From the NCBI GenBank assembly GCA_934661755.1, contig CAKUJM010000015.1, positions 1-55,245 of the forward strand: a stretch of DNA of 55,245 bases. Reading direction: 5' to 3'. This document shows positions 26,547 to 35,338 of the stretch, in pieces. The stretch is from an uncultured Lentisphaeria bacterium (GTDB lineage Bacteria > Verrucomicrobiota > Lentisphaeria > Oligosphaerales > Oligosphaeraceae). The notes below the pieces were generated by a model. That model did not search any database. It saw only the letters and a list, made by a program, of their open reading frames with translations, and had not been told where the DNA came from. Both the position numbers and the translations under genes were made by a program. Each line of letters starts with the position of its first letter. Position 1 is the first letter of the stretch.

Positions 26547-27101
26547 TTACGCGGCTTGCTCTTTCTTCTTTTCCAAGAAAGCATTTAACACGTACACCAC
26601 ACTAGACAACTTCGCGTTGAGGACGCGAACCAACTGACCTGCAGGAGCCTGCAGCAGTCCCAGCAACTGCCCGAGAAGCGCTTCGCGCGGCGGCAGATCG
26701 GCCAGCTCGGCCACATCCGACGCGCTCAGGAACTGCCCATCGACCTGGCCGCACTTGACGGTCACGCGGGGCTTCTTGTCCGCATCCAGGGTATCGGCGA
26801 TCAGGGTCTTGATGGCCTTGGCCATCGCCACCGGATCGCCATTCCCGCTGACCATTGCGGTGGCCAGCGTGATCTTCTGCTCCGCCAACTCCTTGTATCC
26901 CAGGGACTGGGCGGCCTGCCCGAGCAACGTGTTCTTCACCACGTGGCATTCGACGCCAAGGCCGGCCAGCTCCTTGCGGAACTTGCTGAACTCGGCAACG
27001 GACAGATTCTTGAAGCCGATCAGGAACAGCGGCTTGTCCGCCATCAGCCCCTTGACCAGCTCAAGGGCGTGCACCTTTTCAGAACGCTTTGAGTATAGCA
27101 T
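26547..27101 (-). CDS. rplJ: 50S ribosomal protein L10
   Basis: 184 residues. The rRNA-binding N-terminal domain (KPLFLIGFKNLSVAEFSKFRKELAGLGVECHVVKNTLLGQAAQ) and the C-terminal helix that carries L7/L12 dimers (LSSVVYVLNAFLEKKKEQ) are evident. It begins two bases after rplA ends, so there is no room for the separate L10-binding leader that autoregulates rplJL in E. coli. Regulation must act elsewhere in the operon, for example at the rplK leader. Confidence 0.97.
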   Translation of the reverse strand: MLYSKRSEKVHALELVKGLMADKPLFLIGFKNLSVAEFSKFRKELAGLGVECHVVKNTLLGQAAQSLGYKELAEQKITLATAMVSGNGDPVAMAKAIKTLIADTLDADKKPRVTVKCGQVDGQFLSASDVAELADLPPREALLGQLLGLLQAPAGQLVRVLNAKLSSVVYVLNAFLEKKKEQAA

Positions 27102-27103
27102 CG

Positions 27104-27808
27104 TTATGCCCTCTCCTTGATCTTGGTGTTGATATCCAGGGAGATGCCCGGGCTCATCGTCGCCGAAAGCGTCAGGCTGCGCAGATAGACGCCCTTGACC
27201 GCGGCCGGACGCGCCTTCAGGATCGCGGCATAGACGGTGTTGAGGTTGTCAACAATGGCGTCCTCCGCGAAGGAGAGCTTGCCCAGCAGCAGATTGACGA
27301 CGCCCGCCTTGTCGCAGCGATACTCGACGCGGCCGGCCTTGGCCTCCTTGACCGCAGTGGCGGTGTCATCCGTCACCGTGCCGGTCTTGGGGTTCGGCAT
27401 CAGGCCGCGCGGACCGAGGACACGGCCGAGGGTACGCACGTCCTTCATGGCGGCGGGGGTGGCGATCAGGACGTCGAAGTCCAGCCAACCCTGCTTCATG
27501 CGCTGGAGCAGCTCGGCGTGTCCGACCTCGTCGGCGCCGGCGGCCTTGGCGGCTTCCGCGGCATCGCCGTCGGCGATGACCACGACCCGCTGGGTCTTGC
27601 CGGTTCCGCGGGGCAGCACGATGGCGCCGCGCACGATCTGATCCGACTGGCGGGGGTCAATGCCCAGGTCGAAGGACAGCTCGACGGTCTCGTCGAACTT
27701 GGCCTTCGGCATGGCCTTGAGCAGCTTCACGCCTTCCTCGAAGGAGTAGCTCTTGCTGAAGTCGATCCCATTGCAGCGAGAGCGATAAAGTTTGCTTCTA
27801 TGCTTCAT
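27104..27808 (-). CDS. rplA: 50S ribosomal protein L1
   Basis: 234 residues. Family segments are visible: FDETVELSFDLGIDPRQSDQIVRGAIVLPRGTGK, then VLIATPAAMKDVRTLGRVLGPRGLMPNPKTGTV, VEYRCDKAGVVNL and the C-terminal LTLSATMSPGISLDI. L1 binds 23S rRNA at the mobile stalk and represses its own operon by binding the leader in many bacteria. The ATG at 27806-27808 overlaps the rplK stop (ATGAAGCATAG), implying translational coupling. A longer reading from 27847 has no family support. Confidence 0.97.
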   Translation of the reverse strand: MKHRSKLYRSRCNGIDFSKSYSFEEGVKLLKAMPKAKFDETVELSFDLGIDPRQSDQIVRGAIVLPRGTGKTQRVVVIADGDAAEAAKAAGADEVGHAELLQRMKQGWLDFDVLIATPAAMKDVRTLGRVLGPRGLMPNPKTGTVTDDTATAVKEAKAGRVEYRCDKAGVVNLLLGKLSFAEDAIVDNLNTVYAAILKARPAAVKGVYLRSLTLSATMSPGISLDINTKIKERA

Positions 27809-28229
27809 CGACGACTTCAATCCCCATGCTGCGCGCAGTTCCCGCAATGATCTTCACTGCGGCCTCGACACTGCGGGAGTTCAAATCTTCCTTCTTGGTC
27901 GCCGCAATCTGTTCGAGATCCTTGCGGGTGACCTTGCCGACCTTCTCCGAGCCGGGAGTCTTGGCGCCGGACTCGATGCCGGCGGCCTTCTTCAGCAATA
28001 CTGCTGCGGGCGGAGACTTGGTGATGAAGGTGAACGAGCGGTCCTGGTAGACCGTGATCACCACCGGGATAATCAGTCCCGATTGCGCCTGGGTCGCGGC
28101 GTTGAATTGCTTGCAGAACTGCATGATGTTCACGCCAGCCTGGCCCAACGCCGGCCCCACCGGGGGAGCCGGATTGGCAGCGCCGGCCGGAATCTGCAGC
28201 CGCACCACACCCGTGACTTTTTTAGCCAT
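27798..28229 (-). CDS. rplK: 50S ribosomal protein L11
   Basis: 143 residues beginning MAKKVTGVVRLQIPAGAANPAPPVGPALGQAGVNIMQFCKQFN (shown here in parts of the family signature), with the C-terminal rRNA-binding domain GKVTRKDLEQIAATKKEDLNSRSVEAAVKIIAGTARSMGI. It forms the GTPase-associated centre with 23S rRNA. It is the first gene of the ribosomal/RNA polymerase run; the usual secE-nusG pair is not next to it. A promoter and a foldable leader lie upstream (28266-28394). Confidence 0.98.
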   Translation of the reverse strand: MAKKVTGVVRLQIPAGAANPAPPVGPALGQAGVNIMQFCKQFNAATQAQSGLIIPVVITVYQDRSFTFITKSPPAAVLLKKAAGIESGAKTPGSEKVGKVTRKDLEQIAATKKEDLNSRSVEAAVKIIAGTARSMGIEVVDEA

Positions 28230-28265
28230 AGTTGTTTCCTGGATTGAACGGATACCGGTAAGAAC

Positions 28266-28345
28266 TGGCAGGCATTCTCCCGGCAGCCGTTGCTGACTGT
28301 ATTCTTCCGCCCCCCGGGAGGTACTCCGTAGGGGACGGCCTGCCA
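28266..28345 (-). promoter_or_regulatory. Foldable 5' leader of the rplK operon
   Basis: Two nested arms pair: TGGCAGGC (28266-28273) with GCCTGCCA (28338-28345), and CTCCCGG (28277-28283) with CCGGGAG (28314-28320). The transcript would form one long hairpin between the promoter and the rplK start. It may be an L1- or L10-type autoregulatory target, which is inference. Confidence 0.5.
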
Positions 28346-28366
28346 CAAAAAATCGCGCGGACGCTT

Positions 28367-28394
28367 AATATAAGCACTTGGGATTATTTTGCAA
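28367..28394 (-). promoter_or_regulatory. Promoter of the rplK-rpoC operon
   Basis: On the minus strand TTGCAA (28389-28394), 16 bases, TATATT (28367-28372), in the only AT-rich stretch upstream of rplK. It gives a leader of about 130 bases that includes the nested hairpin. Confidence 0.6.
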
Positions 28395-28424
28395 ATCGCC
28401 AATTGCAACATCCGCGCACCTGCC

Positions 28425-28492
28425 GATGGCGGCGATGGCGGGAGGGGCGGACGCGGCCTGAATCCGCCCCATCCCTCTCCCCCGCCGCCATC
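28425..28492 (-). terminator. Long GC-rich hairpin after the GH2-like gene
   Basis: GATGGCGGC (28425-28433) pairs with GCCGCCATC (28484-28492), and GGGGCGGA (28444-28451) with TCCGCCCC (28463-28470). It begins 16 bases beyond the GH2-like stop and precedes the rplK promoter. No T run follows, so its role as terminator is probable rather than certain. Confidence 0.5.
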
Positions 28493-28507
28493 GTCACGGC
28501 GGGCGAT

Positions 28508-31500
28508 CTAATACTGCCGCACGGGATCGGGCGCGTATTCGTAGTCACGGGCGGTTCCCTTTTCGTACGGGGTCCGCCAGCCGCGGCGCGTTCCGCTTAC
28601 CGCGGGGACATTGCCCAGCGCGGCGGGCAGCTGGTAGATGCCGCCCTCGCCGCGCAAGTCGCGCACCCGCACCACGACCAGATTCCTGCCCGGCCTGGCC
28701 AGGCTGCCGGGGAAGGCATAGAGCCGCGGCGCCAGCCAGTAGTTGGTGGATTCCTTGTCGGTGGTCTGTCCGACCAGCTCGCCATTGAAATAGCACCAGT
28801 CGAAGTCGTCGATGGCACCGAAGGACAGGTAGAGGGTCTCGCAATTCTGCAGCGCCTCCGGCAGCTCCAACTCCAGGCGATACCACACATAGCCGTCGTA
28901 CTGCTGGCGCAGGAACTGCTCGAAATGGACTCCGAGCTTGACTTCGCAGCCATCGGCGATAAGTCCGGTCAGCCATTTCAGGCCGCCATCCTTCCCCTGT
29001 TCGACCTGCCCCTGCAATCCGGTGTCCTGGGGATCCAGGGCGAAGGACCAGGCGGACTCCGCCAGATCTACCAGGCAGTCGGTCTGGCCATTCCGGGTCA
29101 GGTAGGCAAGCGATTCGTTGCGGATCTTCACGCCGGCGTTGGTCAGCAGCGCGCTGATGAGCCGGCAGGTCTTGCCGGTGGCGGGCTTGTCCTGGAAATC
29201 CTCCGGCCTGACGGACAGCAGCGTGTAGGTGCCGGCGCCGACGGGGAAATCCACCAGCACGGCGGGGGCGAAGGCACGGGCCTGCTCGGGGATGCCGGTG
29301 AAGGCTGGCACCTCGAACTCGTCATGCCAGTAGAGGTCGTTGTTGTCAAATCCGCAGCGCCACCAGTTGTCGGCGGCCGCGGTGTTGGCCAGGGCCTGGC
29401 GGCTCCTGGCCTTTTCCATCCGCATCGGGAACGGCAGCCACACGGACTCGAAATCACCCCCGGCATGCAGGTAGATGACCCGCCCGCCGTCATGGACGAA
29501 GTCCATCAGCGCCATCGACGACTTCTTGAGCTCGCCGAAGTCCGGCGCCAGAATCAGCAGCGTGCGCGCGCCCGCCAGCGTCTCCGCATCCAGGCGATCA
29601 GTTTGCCGGTACTCCACCGCCAGCCGGTCAAGCATCCGGCGCCCTTCCTCGCCGCCGTAGAAGAGGGTCTGGCCCGCGGCGAATCCGCAGGTGTCCAGAT
29701 ATCCCAGCAGCCGGACAAAGAGGGTGGTGGCCACTGGGTCGACGCCGAGGCGGGGCGCAAGCTCCAGCTGCGACCCGATCCAGCTGCCGGCGGCGGCGCG
29801 GTATTCAAGCAGCGGGCTCTGGTAGCAGTCGAAGCCGCTGACCAGCAGCGAGAGGTAGTTGCCGTGGGAGGGGCGGCGGAAGACGTAGCTTGCAAGCATG
29901 TTCCGGTTGCCGGCCTCGGACCAGCCCTTCCTGGGGCCGGAGATGCCGTACGCATCCACCAGCGAGACATTGCCGCGCCAGTTGGCAAAATCGCGGTCCT
30001 CGAAGCCCCGCAATGCGGGGTGGCCGCCGGCGTTGATGAACGCATGGCGGGTACGCACCTTCATCAGTTCGGCGCCGGCGCTTGAATTCTGCTCCAGGAT
30101 CAGGCTGCTCACGCCGCGACTGGCCAGCTGGTTGAAGTCGGGGACCGTCGAGGAGCGGGACAATGCGCCGCGCCCGATGACCAGCACGCCCGACGACGGC
30201 AGGACGTCGAGGGTGGAAAGCGCAGTGAAGGCCACGCCGTGGTCGCGCAGGAAGCCGGCGACACTGCCCTCGGGGTCGTAGACATGAAGGCCATGGCGCA
30301 GATGCGGCACCGCGACCCGCGGGAAGAGCTGGACATCCAGCGACGTAGTGGCGCGATGGCCGCCGTCCACCACTTCGGCATGCAGGCGGCCGTTGATGCG
30401 GCCGCCCACTTCCGGGACCGCGAATTCGAAGGGGACCTCGGCGCGGTCGCCGGGGCCAAGCTGCAGCTCGCACTGGTGGCTTGCCAGTGTCGCGCCGCCT
30501 TCGCCGCGGAGGGTTATGCGGCAGTCAAGCCGCAGCACCTCGGCGCCGTCATTGACCACGAAGAGCCGTTTGCGCAGGGTGTCGCCGCCGAACCAGGCAT
30601 GGTCGAGCCCGTATTCGTCTTCGCGGTCCTCGATGAACTCCGCCAGCAGCGGCGCGGTGACCCGGCGGAAGGCGGGCGACGCCAGCGTCGGCTTGAGGAA
30701 GAACGGCTTTTCGTATACCGGCACCATGGTGGGATTGGCGCCGCCGGGCAGGTATTCCGGATGGAAGGCGGGCTGGGAAAGTTCGTCCGGCACCTCACGG
30801 TAGCGGTCCACCGAGCATCCCGCCAGGGCGTAATGCTGGCCGATGGCGTAGCAGAAGAAGCCGATGCCATTGGCGCCGGACAGACGCCACCCCGGAATCA
30901 TGGTGTTGAGCGACTTGTCCAGCAGGATGCTCAGCAGGTCGCTGTTGATGTGGTACCGCCCGTCCCGATCCTGGTCGGTGCGGCTGTCCTGGATGCTCTC
31001 CGGTCCCATGTCATGCAGGGCGCGGCGGCCGTAGATCGCCCGCCAGCGGTAGCCATCATTGCCGGCGTACCGTGCGAAATTCTCCAGCGACAGCGCATTG
31101 GCGCCGCCGGCGGTGAAGGCGAAGATCTCGTAAAGGCTGCCGATATAGGGGATGTTGTGCTCGCCGACGAATATCGGCAGCTCCCGCTGCAGCGAATACC
31201 GCCGGAAGAATGCGCGCATCTCCTCGAATGGCGCCCCCCAGGTATGGTAGGCGTGGGTGGCATAGACATCACCGACTTCGCCGCTGCCGCCGGTGAAGAC
31301 CACCTTTCCGGGGAAGGCATGGCGGAAAAGCGCCGCGACCTTGTCCAGCTTGCGCTTGCGCATCCCGCCGTCGCCATCCAGATTCGGATCGCCGCCTTCC
31401 CGGGTGACGACCCGCCCGTCCTTGTCAAATGCGAGGTGGGACTTTACGCCATGCTTCAGCCCGACGAACTCCGGGTTGGTGGTGCCGGGATGGAAGTTGT

Positions 31501-33313
31501 ACCATACATCGACCTGGAATCCGGCGTGGGACGGATGGTTGTCAAAGCGCCCGCTGGCCTTGATCCCGGCGATCCGGTCCCGGAAGCAGGCCTCCGCCTC
31601 CGGCTCGGTGAGCTCCGACATCCGCTCATAGGGGATTCCCGCCGCGCCAATGGCCAGGACGCCCTCCTCGTCATAGACATCAAGCAGCTCCGGCGGCATC
31701 AGCTGGCCAAAATACGCCGCATTGAGGTTCATGGCCTTCAGCGCCCGCAATTCGCGGCGCACATACTCCGGGGAGTGCTTCCAGTCGACAGACCAGTATC
31801 CGCCGTCGTCCACGCCGGTGTCGGCGAAGATGTTGATCTTGCGGCCGTTGAGCAGGTAGTCCGGTCCGACGACGCGCAATTCCGAGGAGCCGAAGCGCAC
31901 GCGGTGCGCGTCGATGACCTTGCCGCCGCGCTCCAGCGTCATTTCCAGCCAGTAGAGATTGGGCGACTCCGGCGACCACAGCTTCGGGGTGACGTAGTCG
32001 AACGCAAGCGCTTCGGCAAATGGCGCCTGCATCTGGTGGACCGCCTCGCCGCTGGCAAAGTCGCGGATGACGAGCTTGAGCATGCCGCCGCCGTCAATTG
32101 ACGAGTCGCGGAAGGCCAGCTTGAACTGGCGCGCGGAAACCGCAGTCGTGACTGACGGGAAGCCGAAATTCTCCTTCGGCAGCGACTCCAGATAGACGTA
32201 TCCGGCAATGCCGCTGCGCTCGAGGCTCAAGTCACCCGGAGTCCCGACCCGCAGGGCGATTTCATTGGCTTCGCCGAATTTCACGGCGTCGGTGACATCC
32301 AGCAGACAGTTGCGCAGCGGCTGCTGGAAATCCTCGGTGCCGCCGACCCGGCGGCCATTGACAAAGATATCGGCAGTCATGTCGATGCGCGTGAATTCCA
32401 GCCTGATGCGGCGTCCCCGCCAGGATGACGGCACATCGATGGTGCGGCGATACCAGCCGTTGCGCAGCTTGCCGACCTGGCAGCCCTTGAAGGCGGTCAC
32501 CGGCCGGCCGTCGGGCAGGTGGATGAAGTTGGTGACATTGCCGCCGCGCCAATGCGCGGGGACCAGCAGATGCGCCCATTCCTCCGACCCAGGCGCGGGC
32601 ATGGCGCCGCCACTTTCCAGCGATGGCGCGAAATCCCACAGCCCGCAAAGCGAGACCCGCTCGCGCTGCCCGAACTGGCGCTTCCAGGCGGAGGCGTAGC
32701 TCCAGTCGCGCTTTTTGCCGATATTGCGCATCACCGGTTCGCTTCCGGCCGAGAACAGCGGCAGGATCAGCTGATCCGGATCCGGGCCGTCAAAGCGCAT
32801 CGACGCCACATACAGCACATCCCCCGGATGCAGGCCGCCCAGGAAGAACGCCGGCGCGCGGACGCCATTGACATCAAATTGCGCGGTGAAATCCAGCTTC
32901 ACCGTCTGCCACTGGCCGGGCTCGGTGACCACCTGCGTGCCGGCCAGCTTGCTCCACGGCGGAGCGTCGCGCATCACCAGCATCGGGAACTCCAGGCGCT
33001 TCGGGCTCATCAGCTGCACCGTCAGCGAATAGGCGTTCTTCTGGAAGACTTCCTTGCCAACCGGAAAGACCGGCGTCGACTCCGCCGGGTGGTTCCCGCC
33101 GGTCTGGCAGATGAATTTCACGCTCCCATTCAGCTGGCTGTCCGGCGGGACCACGCCGGGGGCGTATTCACGCTCGATCTTGCTCTTGTTCTGCCAAATC
33201 GGAAAGGCGTTGATCGACTGGGCGTCCGGAAACTCCATCCGCGCAAACTCCGCCGCCGGCAACAGCGGCAGGAACGCGCCCAGCAATGCGGCAATGACTG
33301 TCAGATTCTTCAT
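28508..33313 (-). CDS. Very large secreted GH2-like glycosidase with GATase-like and extra jelly-roll domains
   Basis: About 1600 residues with a signal peptide (MKNLTVIAALLGAFLPLLPA). Apparent order: an N-terminal beta domain (to ~210); a GH2 sugar-binding jelly roll (~260-390: LVPAHWRGG, WYRRTIDVPSSWRGRRIRLEF, DIFVNGRRVG); an Ig-like domain with LWSPESPNLYWLEM; a barrel starting at LLNGRKINIFADTG with VGEHNIPYIGS late in it. A Rossmann/GATase-like domain lies at ~1230-1400 (TLLILAPDFGEL, GGRVIYLHAGG), and a second jelly roll near the end (WYRLELELPEAL, DWCYFNGELVG). GH2 members are exo-beta-glycosidases, but the catalytic pair is not certain here. It is last in the run regulator, pseudopilin, GH2. 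The start at 33313 gives an intact signal peptide. Confidence 0.75.
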   Translation of the reverse strand: MKNLTVIAALLGAFLPLLPAAEFARMEFPDAQSINAFPIWQNKSKIEREYAPGVVPPDSQLNGSVKFICQTGGNHPAESTPVFPVGKEVFQKNAYSLTVQLMSPKRLEFPMLVMRDAPPWSKLAGTQVVTEPGQWQTVKLDFTAQFDVNGVRAPAFFLGGLHPGDVLYVASMRFDGPDPDQLILPLFSAGSEPVMRNIGKKRDWSYASAWKRQFGQRERVSLCGLWDFAPSLESGGAMPAPGSEEWAHLLVPAHWRGGNVTNFIHLPDGRPVTAFKGCQVGKLRNGWYRRTIDVPSSWRGRRIRLEFTRIDMTADIFVNGRRVGGTEDFQQPLRNCLLDVTDAVKFGEANEIALRVGTPGDLSLERSGIAGYVYLESLPKENFGFPSVTTAVSARQFKLAFRDSSIDGGGMLKLVIRDFASGEAVHQMQAPFAEALAFDYVTPKLWSPESPNLYWLEMTLERGGKVIDAHRVRFGSSELRVVGPDYLLNGRKINIFADTGVDDGGYWSVDWKHSPEYVRRELRALKAMNLNAAYFGQLMPPELLDVYDEEGVLAIGAAGIPYERMSELTEPEAEACFRDRIAGIKASGRFDNHPSHAGFQVDVWYNFHPGTTNPEFVGLKHGVKSHLAFDKDGRVVTREGGDPNLDGDGGMRKRKLDKVAALFRHAFPGKVVFTGGSGEVGDVYATHAYHTWGAPFEEMRAFFRRYSLQRELPIFVGEHNIPYIGSLYEIFAFTAGGANALSLENFARYAGNDGYRWRAIYGRRALHDMGPESIQDSRTDQDRDGRYHINSDLLSILLDKSLNTMIPGWRLSGANGIGFFCYAIGQHYALAGCSVDRYREVPDELSQPAFHPEYLPGGANPTMVPVYEKPFFLKPTLASPAFRRVTAPLLAEFIEDREDEYGLDHAWFGGDTLRKRLFVVNDGAEVLRLDCRITLRGEGGATLASHQCELQLGPGDRAEVPFEFAVPEVGGRINGRLHAEVVDGGHRATTSLDVQLFPRVAVPHLRHGLHVYDPEGSVAGFLRDHGVAFTALSTLDVLPSSGVLVIGRGALSRSSTVPDFNQLASRGVSSLILEQNSSAGAELMKVRTRHAFINAGGHPALRGFEDRDFANWRGNVSLVDAYGISGPRKGWSEAGNRNMLASYVFRRPSHGNYLSLLVSGFDCYQSPLLEYRAAAGSWIGSQLELAPRLGVDPVATTLFVRLLGYLDTCGFAAGQTLFYGGEEGRRMLDRLAVEYRQTDRLDAETLAGARTLLILAPDFGELKKSSMALMDFVHDGGRVIYLHAGGDFESVWLPFPMRMEKARSRQALANTAAADNWWRCGFDNNDLYWHDEFEVPAFTGIPEQARAFAPAVLVDFPVGAGTYTLLSVRPEDFQDKPATGKTCRLISALLTNAGVKIRNESLAYLTRNGQTDCLVDLAESAWSFALDPQDTGLQGQVEQGKDGGLKWLTGLIADGCEVKLGVHFEQFLRQQYDGYVWYRLELELPEALQNCETLYLSFGAIDDFDWCYFNGELVGQTTDKESTNYWLAPRLYAFPGSLARPGRNLVVVRVRDLRGEGGIYQLPAALGNVPAVSGTRRGWRTPYEKGTARDYEYAPDPVRQY

Positions 33314-33348
33314 AGGTGACATCTTTTGACTCGATTTTGGGACAAGTT

Positions 33349-34083
33349 TCAGTATTCCAGCCATCCGCCCCATTCATAGCTGCCATTCGCGCGAACCCAG
33401 CTGTCGTGGATGTTGCCGGTTGCGACGTGGCCGTCCCCAAAGCCGGCATTGAAAAGACTGGCGGAATGCGCGGTGCGGCCGCCCTCCACGCCGCAGATAT
33501 ACAGGTAGCTTGAAACCGCGTTGGCGTTCCATGCTGCAAAATCCAGGCAGTGCATGTCCGAGATCAGCAGCCGCCGGGAGGCGTTGCGCAGCTTGCTGAT
33601 GTACTGGTTGCGCCGGAAATTCCCGTTGGTTAAATAGCCGATGATGCTGTTGATGCCGTAGTGCTGGTAATTCCAGAACTGGGCGTTGGACGCCAAGACA
33701 CTCCCACCCTCGCGCCAGGCTCCCGGACACAGGAATATCTTGCTGCGGATCACCCACTTGCCGGTCGAATTGTCCATGTAGTTCCTGTTGGCCGGAATCG
33801 GGCCGATCAGATACGGCATGATGGAGACCTTCCAGCACATGTCGTTGTACCCGTATCCGCTGTAGCCTGGGCAGATCCCGTCGTTGTCGTCGGCATACTG
33901 CAGCACGCCCAGGGCCATGTTCTTGATGTTGTTGACGCAGGCAATGCGCTTGGCGGTGTCGCGCGCCCGCGACAGCGCCGGCAGCAGCATCGACGCCAAT
34001 ATCGCGATGATCGCGATCACCACCAGCAGCTCGATGAGGGTGAAGGAATTGCCGCCTTCCCTGCGCAAAGATGAACCTGTCAT
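33349..34083 (-). CDS. Pseudopilin-like protein (H-X9-DG type)
   Basis: 244 residues. MTGSSLRREGGNS is the basic leader, then FTLIELLVVIAIIAILASML and ALSRARDTAKRIACVNNIKN. The C-terminus carries HSASLFNAGFGDGHV, the H-X9-DG motif of this family. AGGAG stands eight bases before the ATG at 34083; a longer reading from 34116 overlaps the regulator gene and has no such site. It lies 11 bases after the regulator and 36 bases before the secreted GH2-like protein, so the three are almost certainly co-transcribed. Its task in glycan use is unknown. Confidence 0.92.
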   Translation of the reverse strand: MTGSSLRREGGNSFTLIELLVVIAIIAILASMLLPALSRARDTAKRIACVNNIKNMALGVLQYADDNDGICPGYSGYGYNDMCWKVSIMPYLIGPIPANRNYMDNSTGKWVIRSKIFLCPGAWREGGSVLASNAQFWNYQHYGINSIIGYLTNGNFRRNQYISKLRNASRRLLISDMHCLDFAAWNANAVSSYLYICGVEGGRTAHSASLFNAGFGDGHVATGNIHDSWVRANGSYEWGGWLEY

Positions 34084-34094
34084 GTCTTTTTCTC

Positions 34095-35168
34095 CTATTT
34101 CGGTGTTGATTGCCATTTCGGTGTCGATTCACGGAAAATCACTTCGCTGTCCAATGTCACCGTCTTCGGCGGCAATGGATGGTCCGCCGCCAGACGCCCA
34201 AGCATCTCCCGGGCAATGCAGCCGCCGGCCTCGTGCAAATGCAGATCAATGGTCGTGGCCGACGGAATGACCAGCTTGGAGCTTGCCAGGTTGTCGCATC
34301 CGGAAAACGCCATCTTCCTGCCGCTGTCGTGGACCGCACGGGCGACCGCGGCCAGAAAGTCATCCGCCAGGGCGATGACGGCATCCGCCGCCGGCGATGA
34401 CCGGATGGCGTCAAGCAATTGGCCGTAGGCGTCGAGGTGGTCGGTCTGCCGGGCAAGAATCAGCTGCCCCTCAGGCAAATGGCCGCCGAAGACTTCCTCG
34501 TATGCCTGCAGGAAGCACTGGTGCTTGTGGCTTGACACGTCCCTGGGATCATTGACCACCAGGGGATGGCCAAGTCCGGCGCATCTCATTCCCTGCAGCA
34601 GTTTGCGGAATGCCGCCCCATAGTCGCAATAGACGGTGGTGCAATTGACCGCCGGCACCGACTGGCAGCTGAATTGCACCAGCGGCAGCGACTGGGCCTG
34701 CAGGCGCTGCCCGAGAAGCTGCCGGTAGGCGGAATCGGGGTCAAGACGGCCCACGATGATGTATCCGACATAGTCGCTGCCCAGCGACTTCCGCAGCTTC
34801 GCCTCGCTGATGACGCCGGCATTGTACAACGCCAGCGTGTAGCCGGTGGCGCCGCTGAAGCCCCGGTCGATGCCGCGGTAGAGCTTGCCGCCATATTCCG
34901 AATACGGCATCTCAATCTTGCTATAGTAAATCAAGGCGATGCGCCGATCCAGACGCCGGCGCAGGATGGTCTTCCTGCCCTGCGAAAGCGACACGATGCC
35001 ATCGTCGCGCAGCCGGCCCAGCACCTTGCTCATGGTGGCGGTGCAGGTGTCGTACCGAAGGCAAAGCGTGCGCACCGTCGCCAGCTCCTCGCCAGGCTCC
35101 ATCATGCCGGCGCGGATATCCGCCAGCAGACGGTCACGGACCTCGTCGACTCGGTTGTACTTTTGCAT
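34095..35168 (-). CDS. GntR-headed, LacI/periplasmic-binding-type transcriptional regulator
   Basis: 357 residues. The N-terminal winged helix (YNRVDEVRDRLLADIRAGMMEPGEELATVRTLCLRYDTCTATMSKVLGRLRDDGIVSLSQGRKTIL, given here as its span, residues 4-69) is GntR-type. From ~75 on, a sugar-binding fold of the LacI class follows (RIALIYYSKIEMPYSEYGGKL, ADAVIALADDFLAAVARAV, MAFSGCDNLASSKLVIPSATTIDL). This arrangement is that of AraR-like repressors that respond to a sugar. It has a sigma70-type promoter and a direct repeat between promoter and start, suggesting autoregulation. The last codons contain a short direct repeat (STPKWQSTPK). Confidence 0.9.
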   Translation of the reverse strand: MQKYNRVDEVRDRLLADIRAGMMEPGEELATVRTLCLRYDTCTATMSKVLGRLRDDGIVSLSQGRKTILRRRLDRRIALIYYSKIEMPYSEYGGKLYRGIDRGFSGATGYTLALYNAGVISEAKLRKSLGSDYVGYIIVGRLDPDSAYRQLLGQRLQAQSLPLVQFSCQSVPAVNCTTVYCDYGAAFRKLLQGMRCAGLGHPLVVNDPRDVSSHKHQCFLQAYEEVFGGHLPEGQLILARQTDHLDAYGQLLDAIRSSPAADAVIALADDFLAAVARAVHDSGRKMAFSGCDNLASSKLVIPSATTIDLHLHEAGGCIAREMLGRLAADHPLPPKTVTLDSEVIFRESTPKWQSTPK

Positions 35169-35185
35169 AACCTGTTTGGCTGACC

Positions 35186-35206
35186 TACTGTTCTGTTTAC
35201 TGTTCT
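35186..35206. promoter_or_regulatory. Operator-like direct repeat
   Basis: TACTGTTCT occurs at 35186-35194 and 35198-35206, a 12-bp period, between the regulator's promoter and its start codon. It is a plausible binding site for the regulator itself, inferred from position. Confidence 0.4.
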
Positions 35207-35213
35207 ACTCTAT

Positions 35214-35242
35214 ATTATACGAAATAGCGACGCAAAAATCAA
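35214..35242 (-). promoter_or_regulatory. Promoter of the regulator-pseudopilin-GH2 run
   Basis: On the minus strand TTGATT (35237-35242), 17 bases, a consensus TATAAT (35214-35219), about 45 bases before the regulator ATG. This is the best sigma70-type match in the host part of the window. Confidence 0.75.
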
Positions 35243-35338
35243 GTGCCGCCCTGAAAAAAAATCCCCGCGGATGCTAAATTTCCCCCGGTTTCGCTTTTTT
35301 CATGCCTTCATGGCCAACACAGGAGTTCCGTAGTTCTT

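Noticed and set aside
30239..32101. 620-codon plus-strand frame opposite the GH2-like gene
   Set aside because: No ribosome site or recognisable domain; the minus-strand protein has signal peptide and clear domains.
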